Positions 54,371 through 64,000 of a stretch of 64,000 bases of DNA are shown one piece after another. The notes below the pieces were generated by a model that did not search any database, was not told the origin of the DNA, and was given only the letters and a program-made list of their open reading frames with translations. The stretch covers positions 26,065,680 through 26,129,679 of the forward strand of contig NC_068350.1 of NCBI RefSeq assembly GCF_014633365.1, in the 5' to 3' direction. Each line of letters opens with the position of its first letter. The stretch's first letter is position 1. Position numbers and translations under genes: made by a program. This DNA is from Diospyros lotus (Eukaryota > Streptophyta > Magnoliopsida > Ericales > Ebenaceae).

Positions 54371-55648
54371 TGTTGTTGCCAAAATACAACAATTAAATTT
54401 TATGATGTGGGGTCCACTCGAGGTTGGTGTCTAGTGAAGTTAGGTTGTCGTAAGAGATGTTGCCTAAAGGGAAATTGCCGCTAGGATGCTCGCCGTAAGG
54501 ATTCGCCACTAGCTCTTGCCACAAGCCTTCGCCACTAGCTTTTGCCATAAGCCTTCACCACAAGGTTTGGCCACAAGCTCTTGTCACTAGCTCTCACCAC
54601 CAGCTCTCGCCACTAGCTTTTGCCACAAGGCTTCTCCACAAGCTTCGCCACAAGGTTTCGCCACTAGATTCGCCACAAGGTTTCGCCACTAGTTTTGCCT
54701 CTAGCTTCACCACAAGGTTTTGCCACTAGCTTTGCCACAAGGTTTTGCCACTACCTTTGCCACTAGCTTCACCACAAGGTTTTTTCACTACCTTTGCCAT
54801 AAGGTTTTGCTACTAGTTTCGCCGCTAGGTTCGTCACAAGACTTCGCCACTAGCTTTGCCACAAGGTTTTGCCACTAGCTTCTCCACATGGTTCGCTACA
54901 AGACTTTGCCTTCGCCGCTAGGTTCGCCGCAAGGATTTGACCTTGTTAATGCTGAGAAAATGGGTTAGAAGGCTCGCGGGAATCTTGCCCCCCCCCCCGA
55001 AGACCCTCCGATGCCTATGTCAATCCCAGATCCCAATGACTATTTACGAAAATAATAAAAGTCTATTTAAAGTGACAAGTTTTTACCGAAGTTGGAAGTC
55101 CTATTCATTGTCTTATAGTAGGATATTTATAGGGCGCGATTTTCAAGGGTGGCTGGTGTCGACACGTGGCACTTGCCGAGTGGGGCTTTTGGCTTTTTTG
55201 GGAGACGCACATTGCCGCAAGCCATTGAGTGTGCCGCAAGGTCAGGTTGGCCGCAAGCTTGTGAGGCGCATATGACTTTAGCTTGCCGCAAGCTTGGGGG
55301 CTTGCAGCAGTGTGCCATGAGTGCAAGCGGTCGGGCTCGTAGCACACTTGGATTATGCCGCAAGCCCATGCTCATTGTGCCCCGAGCTCGCAGCAATTGC
55401 CGCGAGCTTAACCGATCGGGCTCGCAGCACAATACATTGTGCCGCGAGATCTCGGCATTTGCCGCTAGCCGAGTGGATGGTCGAGAAGGCTTGCGGCAGT
55501 GTGCCGTGAGCTCGCGGCATTAAACGCCGCGAGCCTATGTGAACGATTGAGGGGCTTGCAGTAGTGTGCCTCGAACTAGCCGCACACTGCCGCGTGCTTT
55601 GCACAACTTATTTGCTTAATTTCTTGCCCCAATTTCTTTGACACAACA
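54371..55648 (-). repeat. Tat LTR (5' LTR of the main element)
   Basis: 1,278 bp, from TGTTGTGTCAAAG (55648 on the minus strand) to GGCAACAACA. A TATA-like TATAAATA (minus) lies at 55124-55131. It contains the tandem array at about 54500-54930. A run of 9 C (54989-54997) breaks the match with the other LTR. It differs from the inner copy by repeat number and scattered substitutions. Confidence 0.92.
54500..54930 (-). repeat. Tandem array in the Tat 5' LTR
   Basis: About 17 degenerate copies of the 'gccacaaggttttgccactagctt' unit, in the position equivalent to 35620-35990 of the inner LTR. Confidence 0.85.
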
Positions 55649-55653
55649 CCTTC

Positions 55654-56116
55654 AAATTGCAATTCTAAAATTTTTAAAAATGCCCCAAAAAATCAATCCC
55701 TAAATACTTCAAAAAAATCCTAAAAAAATAGTCCATAAATCTTTCAAAATAGTCCCAAAATTCAGTCTCTAAATTCTTCAAAAAAAACCACAACCTTAAG
55801 CCCTTAGATCCTTTTAAAAAAAAACCCTTCAAAACATCCAAAATAGAAAAAGAGATAATAAAGAAAGAGAAAACACTATCGTCAACTAACGTCCGGCAAC
55901 TAATTTTGCTTAATCGACGATAGTGAAAGAGAATGATAAGAGACCAAGAAAGTGAAAGAGGTGGAGCTGAAGGCTTTTAAATGTTGTGTTGAATAAGTTT
56001 TGTGACTTTGCTTGTTATTTCTTAATTTTTTTAATAATTAATTTTTAACTAATTAAAAAAATAAAAATTCAGGATGGGCAATGGCCCACCCTTGACCATA
56101 TGTGGCTCCACCACTT
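55654..56116 (-). repeat. Right arm of the hAT element
   Basis: Sequence rich in 'caaaaaaatccc'-type phrases, without a clear ORF, ends in the imperfect TIR at 56101-56116. A block near 56068-56092 ('ggatgggcaatggcccaccc') fits the 'gggtggg' subterminal wording common next to this TIR type. It is the other half of the element starting at 33204. Confidence 0.6.
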
Positions 56117-56124
56117 GTTTTAGA

Positions 56125-56246
56125 TCTACCAATTGAGAGAAAAAGAGTGAAAGGAAGAAAAGGAGTTACGGAGTACTTAGGGTGACTAAATGAGCATTTT
56201 TCGGTGAACACTACGATTAAAAAATGGTGGCGAGGGACGAAGCACT
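56125..56246. other. Unassigned flank between hAT and Tekay element
   Basis: Purine-rich sequence with no feature I can support. It continues after 63915. A short frame ATGGTGGCGAGGGACGAAGC crosses the Tekay insertion site but ends within 20 codons. Confidence 0.35.
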
Positions 56247-56251
56247 TTTGC

Positions 56252-57567
56252 TGTAACGCCCAAGATTTTTAGACTGAAATATAATGTAATACTTGGGATT
56301 TTTAGCTTCTAATACTTGAGCAAATATGTCCTTTCAAGGGATTATAGAAGCCTTGAGACAAAGGTTCAGTTTTTGAGCCAGTGGCAAAATCGTAAATATT
56401 GAGGTTCGGGTAAAAGTGTAATTTACCTAAAAACTAGGGGTATTAGCGTAATTAGTCCTTTCTTCGGGGACTAAAATGCAATTAAAAATTGGCCTAGGGA
56501 CCAAGTTGAAAAGGGTCTAAGTGCAATTACCTGAAAAGTTTGGGCCAAAGTGTAATTCTTGAAATATTTTTCCTAAGGGCATTTGGGAGATTCAAGAAAA
56601 GCCTTATAAATGATTTTAGAGATAAGGATGAAGCCTCATGATGATATTAGAGTCATGATGATATTAGAGATAAGATGAAGGCTCATGATGACTTTAAGGA
56701 TAAGATTTGATATGATTTGGATAAGATTTGATAAGATCTTATGTGGATAAGATTTGATTCAGATAAGAATCATTGCAGAATATCTTAAAAGATATGGAAT
56801 GATTAGAGAATATTTTAGAAGATTTGAAATGATTGGAATATCTTGAAAGTTTAGAAAAGATTTGAAATGATTGTGACTTACTTGGTGACCAAGTTTCCAA
56901 GCCTATAAATAGGGCTCATGGCCAAGAGTTTCCTCATTCTAAGTTGGGATAAATTCGTGCTAGACGGGAGTGCTTCGAGCTTTTTGTAAAGGTGAAGCCT
57001 TCAGCATTCAAATCTCATCAAACCAAGTTAAGGTAAGTACATTATGAACTATTTATGATGTTTAAGCATGACTATGAACTATGTTATGTGGTCCCTCATG
57101 TTATGTTATGTTCACGCAAGTTTCGGGACCGGAGCTCGGTAGCGCTACGCACGAGGGTTCTTACCCCTGCAAGTTGGTGGAACCTCTCGTGTCTCCATAC
57201 GATATGTTATGTTATGTCATGACTTGTTTAAATACATATGATGGTTCTCTTGTACTTACTGAGATTTGCGTAATCTCACCCCCCTTATGTTTCCCCCTCC
57301 CCCAGGTGAGCATGAATGAGGAGACCAGGACATGGACGTGGAGCGTGGTGGGTTGTCTAAAAAGGATTTTCAAGAACTTAAGTTTAGTTTTCTTTTGAAA
57401 ACAATGTTTTTAGGGTTGAACTCTGATCTTTTCCTATATGTATGCCATAAAGCATGTCTTGGAATTTTATTTGATTTAAAGAAAGTATGATTTTTGGTTT
57501 TAAGCTCCGAATATTTTTATATGAATATTATTATCATTAAGCATGTAAGTAAGTTACGGGTGTGACA
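56252..57567 (+). repeat. 5' LTR of the young Tekay element
   Basis: It starts TGTAACGCCCAAG and ends GGTGTGACA. A TATA box TATAAATAG lies at 56904-56912; transcription probably starts about 30 bp later. A 'gataagatttgat' repeat cluster (about 56690-56770) lies in U3. Confidence 0.96.
56904..56912 (+). promoter_or_regulatory. LTR TATA box of the young Tekay element
   Basis: TATAAATAG in the phrase 'gcctataaataggg', also present in the 3' LTR at 63247-63255. Confidence 0.75.
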
Positions 57568-57570
57568 TTG

Positions 57571-57584
57571 TGGTATCAGAGCAA
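57571..57584 (+). other. Primer binding site of the young Tekay element
   Basis: TGGTATCAGAGCAA lies three bases after the 5' LTR; tRNA-iMet type. Confidence 0.95.
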
Positions 57585-58101
57585 AGTTTACTTTCCTGTA
57601 GACTCAAATTGTTTTTAAAGAAAATTTTTGTGCTTTTAGTAAAATTTTTAAGGAAATGCTTTTAAGGAAACATGAAAATCCACCACGTCCCGTTCAAGCT
57701 TCTGATCTCCGGGTAAGTTATAAGAATTGCTATGCTTATTCTTTACGGATACTATGCTCATGCAAGTCATATCCCCCTTAACTATGCAGTTATTCTCTCA
57801 AGCTATATTTACGAGCATATGCTGTTATATGTATGCACACGTATGAAGCTCATGTTGGAATAAGTATGTGAGAGATATGATTCTTATTTTTCATTAATTA
57901 GTATGCGTTTTTCGCTAGTGATATTGCTCCAAACTCAAGAGTTCATGATTATAGCAGAAATATTTGTTTAGGAAAGGCCTATTAGAATGAAAGCAATTAG
58001 GAATCAAGTCCATCAAGAAGAGCTTGCAAAATGAATCGTAGTACTCTTTATCTTTAAGGACACTACATTTAGGAATTAATTATTCTTTTTCACATAAGGT
58101 T

Positions 58102-61100
58102 ATGGAAACCCGTGCAAGAAGTGCCAATAGTAGGGGCAGGCAGCCGCAAAATGAGGCTAGCGAAACCAACAACCTCAACGGGCAGTTCATGCAGTTCATT
58201 GATGCCATTCGCAACATGACGCCACTTGCCACACCACCAGTTGCACCTCCCCAAGAAAACCTAAGAAACAATGCTACCTTGGTAGAGCAGTTTTGGAAGC
58301 TTCAACCTCCAGCTTTTGAGGGTGGGTTAGACCCTCTAGTAGCTGAAGATTGGATAGCAACAATTGAACGGATCTTTAATCTCATAGATTGTCCAGACCC
58401 TAGGAAGGTAACTTGCGCTATATATATGTTACAACATGGAGCAAGGCATTGGTGGGATTCTACTGCCAGATCCCGACCCCAGGGACATGTATGGACCTGG
58501 GATCAGTTCAAGGAACTTTTTCTTAAGAAGTATTACCCCGCTAACATCCGTAACCAGAAGGAAGCAGAGTTCCTCATGTTAAAACAAGGTAGCTTGACCT
58601 TGATTGAATACGAAAGGAAGTTTGATGAGCTATCACGTTTTGCCCCAGCCTTAGTGGATACAGAACAAAAGCGGGCAAGGCGCTTTGAACAAGGGTTGAG
58701 AGATGATTTACGGCAGGAAGTCGTAACTTTTGAGTTAGGCACGTATCATGAGGTGCTAGCTAAGGCCCAATTAGCGAACTTTAGAGAAAGCTCCAGTAGC
58801 AATAGCAAGCTATCATAGTCTGGACCACTAGAAAAATGTAAGTGGGAGGATAAAGGTAAAGGAAAGCAGGATTATTCGAAGAAGAATAAAGGAGGCGGTC
58901 CAACATCAAGGTATTATCAACTGAACCCAGTGTGTGACAAATGTCAGAAGCGTCATACTGGACTATGTCTCATGGGAACCGGCGCCTGTTACAGTTGTGG
59001 TGAAATGGGTCATATTGCCAAATTCTGTCCCAAGGGTCAAGTAAAGAAACAGCAGCAACAACCATATCAACAGAAGCCAGGAAATCCCCCTAAGGGGCAA
59101 GCTAGGGTGTATGCACTCACAGGACAGGAGGAGGATCAGGACCGCAACGTGTTGGCAGGTAACATCCTCATCTCTAGAATACCTGCTTATACTTTGTTTG
59201 ATTCTGGTTCCACCCATTCTTTTATATCCCCTAAGTTTGCAAGTAAATGCAATGCACATGTGGAACATGTAAGTACTCGCTTAGGAGTAGCAATACCCTC
59301 AGGAGATATAATAGGCACGAATCATGTAGTAAGAACAACTAAGGTGGAGGTCGGGGGAAAGTTTTTAGAAACAACCTTATATGTCTTAGATATGCAAGAA
59401 TTCGATGTGATTTTGGGAATGGACTGGCTTTCCAAGCACCATGCGACCATTCTATGCTTTGAAAAGGAAATAGTTTGTAAGTATCCTGAAGGGATAGAAC
59501 TTTGCCTTTCAGTGGCTGAGACAAAATACCTTCCCCGTGTCATTTCAGCATTAAAAGCCAAGAAACTATTACAGTCGGAAGGATGTATTGGATTCTTAAT
59601 GTCAGTGGTGGTTAAGGGAGGAAAAGAATTAACAGTGAATGACGTTAAAGTAGTAAAGGACTTTCCAGAGGTTTTCCCTGATGACTTGATTGAAATGCCA
59701 CCAGAACGAGAAGTAGAGTTCACTATTGATCTGGTGCCCGGTTCCGCACCTATTTCTAAAGCTCCTTACAGGATGGCACCAAAGGAGCTACACGAGTTGA
59801 AAACCCAGTTAGAGGAACTATTGGGGAAAGGATTTATTCGACCAAGTGTATCCCCCTGGGGAGCACCGGTATTATTCGTCAAGAAGAAAGACGGATCAAT
59901 GAGGATGTGCATCGATTATCGAGAATTGAATAAGATTACTATTAAGAACAAGTATCCTCTTCCCAGGATCGAGGACTTGTTTGATCAGTTACAAGGTGCA
60001 CAAGTATTCTCAAAGATTGATCTAAGGTCAGGATATCACCAGTTGAGGATCAAATCTAGTGACATCTCGAAGACAGCTTTCAGAACTCGGTATGGTCATT
60101 ATGAGTTTTTAGTCATGCCCTTTGGCTTGACTAATGCGCCTGGAGTTTTTATGGACCTAATGAATCGAGTTTTCTATGAGTACTTGGATAAATTTGTCAT
60201 TGTCTTTATTGATGATATATTGGTGTATTCTCGAAGTGAAGAAGAGCATGAAAAACATTTGAGGGTTGTTTTAGGGATCTTGAAGGAAAAGAAGCTATTT
60301 GCAAAATTCAAGAAGTGCGAGTTTTGGTTGGAGCGAGTGGTATTCCTTGGACATGTTGTCACAGCTCAAGGAATAGAAGTGGACCCCAGCAAGGTAGAAG
60401 CGGTATTAAATTGGTCAAGACCAACCAATGTAAATGAGGTTCGCAGCTTTTTGGGTTTAGCTGGATACTATAGGAGGTTCATCGAAGGGTTCTCCAAATT
60501 GGCGGGGCCTTTGACACAGTTGACTCGCAAAGGTACTAAGTTTGAATGGATAGAGAAATGTGAAACTAGTTTTGAAGAATTAAAGAAGAGGCTGGTCAAT
60601 GCGCCAGTATTAACTATTCCTCAAGGGTCAGAAGGTTTTGTTATTTATAGTGATGCGTCCAAACAAGGAATTGGATGCGTATTGATGCAAAAAGGTAAGG
60701 TAGTTGCATATGCATCAAGGCAGTTGAAGCCTTATGAGCAAAACTATCCTACACATGACCTAGAACTTGCTGCAGTAGTGCATGCCTTGAAAATCTGGAG
60801 ACACTATCTATACGGAGGTAAATGCGATATCTATACCGATCATAAGAGCCTTAAGTACATTTTCACACAAAAAGAGTTAAATATGAGTCAAAGGAGATGG
60901 CTGGAATTAGTGAAGGATTATGATTGTGAAATCCACTACCACCCCGGCAAAGCAAACGTGGTGGCGGACGCCTTGAGTAGAAAGAAAATGAGCCAAGTAG
61001 CAGCTTTGACAGCACAAAAGCCTTTGTGGAAGGAGTTTGAGAGGTTAAGCCTCGAGTTTGTTGCTACGCCATCTAATTCTAATGCTCGTATGGCAACACT

Positions 61101-61491
61101 CTCTGTTCGACCGACTCTCCGTGATCGGATTAAGAGCCATCAGAAGGGAGACCAATTCTTTGAATACATCAAAGCTGAGGTTAACACTGAGAAGCGGAAG
61201 GACTTCACAATAGCTAGTGATGACACACTCCACTACCAAGGGAGACTGTGTGTGCCAAACTTTGAGGAACTAAGGCAAGAAATTCTAGAAGAAGCCCACT
61301 CCACTCCTTATTCTATACATCCTGGAAGTACAAAGATGTATCGTGATCTAAAGGCAGTGTTTTGGTGGAGGAATATGAAAGAAGACATAGCTAAATTTGT
61401 CGAGAAGTGTTTGATATGTCAGCAAGTGAAAGCTGAGCACCAACGACCAACAGGGTTACTGCAACCATTGGAGGTCCCAGAGTGGAAATAG
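58102..61491 (+). pseudogene. Tekay gag-protease-RT-RNase H-integrase N-terminus with one internal TAG
   Basis: The frame starts ATGGAAACCCGTGC, about 530 bp after the LTR. Gag: 'FWKLQPPAFEGGLDPLVAE' and 'FKELFLKKYYPANIRNQKE' (retrotrans_gag, residues about 70-215). A TAG stands at 58816-58818; the same frame continues to the zinc knuckle [14 protein letters not shown] (about residues 296-309). Protease: [62 protein letters not shown] (about residue 704). RNase [41 protein letters not shown] and ADALSRK. Integrase zinc finger: H...H and CLICQQVK. The second TAG (61489-61491) follows EVPEWK, where relatives have Trp. All active-site residues seen are intact. Confidence 0.95.
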
Positions 61492-62553
61492 GAACATGTG
61501 ATGATGGACTTTGTTGTAGGATTTCCAAAATCAGTAACAGGACATGAGGCTATTTGGGTGATCGTGGATCGACTTACCAAATCAGCTCACTTCTTACCTA
61601 TTCGGATGACATTTACAATGGATCAGCTTGCACGACTGTATGTTAAGGAAATAGTAAGACTACATGGTGTTCTAGTTTCCATTGTATCGGATAGGGACCC
61701 GAGGTTCACATCCAACTTTTGGAAGAGCTTACATAGAGCCATGGGAACCAAATTGAGTTTTAGTACAGCTTTTCATCCTCAGACAGATGGACAATCTGAA
61801 AGGACAATACAAACTTTAGAGGATATGCTTCGTATTTGTACCCTAGAATTTGGTGGACATTGGGAGAAACATCTACCATTAATTGAATTCGCATACAACA
61901 ACAGTCACCATGCATCTATTGGCATGGCACCCTATGAGGCGCTATATGGAAGGAAATGCAGATCACCTGTTCATTGGAATGAAGTAGGCGAGCGGAAGAT
62001 TTTGGGTCCAGAAATTGTGGAACAAACTGTACAAGCCATTGAAAAGATCAAAGATAGTATGAAGAAGGCTCAAGATAGACAGAAAAACTATGTAGATAAA
62101 AGAAGAAGGGATTTGGAGTTTTCCATTGGTGATAAGGTATTCTTAAAAGTTACACCCATAAAAGGAGTTTTACGATTTGGGAAGAAAGGAAAGCTTAGAC
62201 CTCGGTTTATAGGCCCATTTGAGATCTTAAAGCGGGTTGGGAATGTTGCTTATCAGCTAGCCTTACCACCAGATCTCTCAGCAGTACATGACGTTTTCCA
62301 CATATCAATGCTCAGAAAGTATGTCCCCGACCCAACCCATGTAATAAAGCATCAACCATTAGAGATACAGCAAGACCTGAAATATGAGGAGGCACCAATA
62401 AGCATTGTTACTCGGGAAGTAAGAAGGCTTCGCAATAAAGATATACCATTGGTCAAGGTGTTATGGAAACATCATTCAGTCGAAGAAGCAACATGGGAGC
62501 ACGAGGACGATATGCGATCCAAATATCCCCAGCTGTTTGATGACGAGAAGTAA
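61492..62553 (+). pseudogene. Tekay integrase core and chromodomain (same frame, after second TAG)
   Basis: It continues the frame of 58102 with [11 protein letters not shown] (first catalytic Asp), [14 protein letters not shown] (second) and [19 protein letters not shown] (Glu), then [19 protein letters not shown] and the [16 protein letters not shown] block. The C-terminus, about residues 1430-1480 of the whole, reads [20 protein letters not shown] and [19 protein letters not shown], a chromodomain that in chromoviruses directs integration to marked chromatin. It ends with TAA at 62551-62553. Without the two TAGs, gag-pol would be about 1,480 residues, a normal length for Tekay. Confidence 0.95.
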
Positions 62554-62582
62554 GGTAAATTTTCGAGGACGAAAATTGTTTT

Positions 62583-62594
62583 AGGAAGGTAGAT
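62583..62594 (+). other. Polypurine tract of the young Tekay element
   Basis: AGGAAGGTAGAT directly before the 3' LTR. It follows the 'ttcgaggacgaaaattg' block, the same layout as at 13632-13669 of the old element. Confidence 0.88.
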
Positions 62595-63910
62595 TGTAAC
62601 GCCCAAGATTTTTAAACTGAAATATAATGTAATACTTGGGATTTTTAGCTTCTAATACTTGAGCAAATATGTCCTTTCAAGGGATTATAGAAGCCTTGAG
62701 ACAAAGGTTCAGTTTTTGAGCCAGTGGCAAAATCGTAAATATTGAGGTTCGGGTAAAAGTGTAATTTACCTAAAAACTAGGGGTATTAGCGTAATTAGTC
62801 CTTTCTTCGGGGACTAAAATGCAATTAAAAATTGGCCTAGGGACCAAGTTGAAAAGGGTCTAAGTGCAATTACCTGAAAAGTTTGGGCCAAAGTGTAATT
62901 CTTGAAATATTTTTCCTAAGGGCATTTGGGAGATTCAAGAAAAGCCTTATAAATGATTTTAGAGATAAGGATGAAGCCTCATGATGATATTAGAGTCATG
63001 ATGATATTAGAGATAAGATGAAGGCTCATGATGACTTTAAGGATAAGATTTGATATGATTTGGATAAGATTTGATAAGATCTTATGTGGATAAGATTTGA
63101 TTCAGATAAGAATCATTGCAGAATATCTTAAAAGATATGGAATGATTAGAGAATATTTTAGAAGATTTGAAATGATTGGAATATCTTGAAAGTTTAGAAA
63201 AGATTTGAAATGATTGTGACTTACTTGGTGACCAAGTTTCCAAGCCTATAAATAGGGCTCATGGCCAAGAGTTTCCTCATTCTAAGTTGGGATAAATTCG
63301 TGCTAGACGGGAGTGCTTCGAGCTTTTTGTAAAGGTGAAGCCTTCAGCATTCAAATCTCATCAAACCAAGTTAAGGTAAGTACATTATGAACTATTTATG
63401 ATGTTTAAGCATGACTATGAACTATGTTATGTGGTCCCTCATGTTATGTTATGTTCACGCAAGTTTCGGGACCGGAGCTCGGTAGCGCTACGCACGAGGG
63501 TTCTTACCCCTGCAAGTTGGTGGAACCTCTCGTGTCTCCATACGATATGTTATGTTATGTCATGACTTGTTTAAATACATATGATGGTTCTCTTGTACTT
63601 ACTGAGATTTGCGTAATCTCACCCCCCTTATGTTTCCCCCTCCCCCAGGTGAGCATGAATGAGGAGACCAGGACATGGACGTGGAGCGTGGTGGGTTGTC
63701 TAAAAAGGATTTTCAAGAACTTAAGTTTAGTTTTCTTTTGAAAACAATGTTTTTAGGGTTGAACTCTGATCTTTTCCTATATGTATGCCATAAAGCATGT
63801 CTTGGAATTTTATTTGATTTAAAGGAAGTATGATTTTTGGTTTTAAGCTCCGAATATTTTTATATGAATATTATTATCATTAAGCATGTAAGTAAGTTAC
63901 GGGTGTGACA
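62595..63910 (+). repeat. 3' LTR of the young Tekay element
   Basis: 1,316 bp, with two single-base differences from the 5' LTR. Its TATA box is at 63247-63255. It is followed by TSD TTTGC. Confidence 0.96.
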
Positions 63911-63915
63911 TTTGC

Positions 63916-64000
63916 TGTCATCAAAACGCGCCTGAGTGGTTATCGACAATGAATGAACTCCTTGGAAAAGACAAGAACACGTTTATCATTTTCAGAAAAT
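63916..64000. other. Right-hand flank, unassigned
   Basis: It continues the sequence of 56125-56246 after the Tekay insertion. No motif is seen in the 85 bp available. Confidence 0.35.

Larger units (their letters stand above)
33781..55648 (-). mobile_element. Composite Tat-type Ty3/Gypsy element with inverted LTR ends
   Basis: Minus-strand order from 55648 down: 5' LTR (54371-55648), PBS, gag, protease, RT, two RNase H regions, integrase, repeats, an antisense ORF region, PPT, 3' LTR (35492-36690). Beyond the 3' LTR there is unexpectedly a second PBS and gag (33945-35491), then a 160-bp piece of LTR start in the opposite direction (33781-33940). Both outer ends are therefore the same LTR terminus (TATTGTGTC... 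and ...GACACAACA). The flanks CCTTT (33776-33780) and CCTTC (55649-55653) look like a worn TSD around the whole 21.9 kb. Three solo LTRs interrupt it. The coding layout with extra RNase H and antisense ORF fits the Tat lineage. Confidence 0.85.
33204..56116 (-). mobile_element. Degraded hAT-type DNA transposon hosting the Tat composite
   Basis: The left end CAGTGGCAGAGCCTGAA (33204) and the right end, whose minus strand reads AAGTGGTGGAGCCACA (56101-56116), form imperfect TIRs of the CAGTGGCGGAGCC type seen in many plant hAT elements. The flanking 8-mers GTTCGAGA (33196-33203) and GTTTTAGA (56117-56124) agree at six of eight bases, as a worn hAT TSD. The left arm encodes a hAT dimerisation segment on the minus strand. 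Without the nested Gypsy composite only about 1.04 kb remains, so it was already an internally deleted copy. Confidence 0.68.
56252..63910 (+). mobile_element. Young, structurally complete Tekay/Del chromovirus, TSD TTTGC
   Basis: The LTRs are 56252-57567 and 62595-63910, 1,316 bp each, with only two differences seen (near 56271 and near 57481 of the 5' copy). The TSD TTTGC (56247-56251 and 63911-63915) is perfect. PBS, one gag-pol frame, a C-terminal chromodomain and a PPT are all present. The near-identity of the LTRs indicates a recent insertion. The frame is interrupted by two TAG codons, so this copy should not make full-length Gag-Pol, but it could still be mobilised in trans. It is the best preserved element in the window. 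Confidence 0.97.

Noticed and set aside
56125..56251. Start of a host gene interrupted by the Tekay element
   Set aside because: Joining across the TSD gives a frame of only about 16 codons before a stop; no motif supports a gene.
57081..57398. 105-codon frame repeated at 63424-63741
   Set aside because: Both copies are inside the LTRs of the young Tekay element; identity reflects the LTR pair and not coding constraint.

Overview
This window is a plant nuclear (angiosperm) heterochromatic block built almost entirely of transposable elements inserted into one another. The evidence is the set of element types: chromovirus (Tekay/Del-like) and Tat-type Ty3/Gypsy elements, a Tork-like Ty1/Copia element, a Cassandra element carrying 5S rRNA sequence, a plant L1-type LINE, a CACTA-type non-autonomous element and a hAT remnant. 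I found no convincing host gene, tRNA, functional rRNA gene or CRISPR array. The short ORFs outside the listed features look like chance frames or LTR sequence.

Layout, left to right. 1-605 is the 3' part of a Tekay-like LTR cut by the window edge, inserted in a decayed Tat-type integrase (606-1540). 2025-4793 is a solo LTR (TSD ACAAG). 4794-6776 is old relic sequence. 6777-14494 is an old Tekay-like element with a complete 5' LTR, PBS, a coding region full of stops, a PPT and a truncated 3' LTR. 15077-18655 is a solo LTR (TSD TGTCG/TATCG) that contains a solo Copia LTR (17121-18417, TSD CTTCA). 18918-32195 is a minus-strand LINE. It is split by a CACTA element (19571-20909, TSD TCA) and by a Copia element (21636-28311, TSD GCATC), and the Copia is itself split by a Cassandra (25322-25974, TSD TGGAT).

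33204-56116 is a degraded hAT element that hosts a 21.9-kb composite Tat-type element (33781-55648). That composite carries gag, protease, RT, two RNase H regions and integrase on the minus strand, and a large antisense ORF on the plus strand. Three solo LTRs lie inside it: 40064-42336, 42580-45187 and 46097-47697. Its left end is rearranged: a second PBS and gag are joined to an inverted LTR fragment, so both outer ends are the same LTR end. 56252-63910 is a structurally complete Tekay/Del chromovirus. Its two 1,316-bp LTRs differ at only two positions by eye, and its single gag-pol frame is interrupted by two amber codons, so it is the youngest insertion seen.

The nesting gives a relative order: LINE before Copia before Cassandra; hAT before the Tat composite before its three solo LTRs; the 56-64 kb Tekay last or nearly last. 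Many visible inactivating changes are TGG or CAG codons turned into stops, or Asp to Asn, as expected from decay of methylated, silenced DNA. The strongest candidates for novelty are the double-U3-ended Tat composite, the antisense ORF with its own apparent promoter and intron, and the family of solo LTRs that carry unrelated tandem arrays at the same site.
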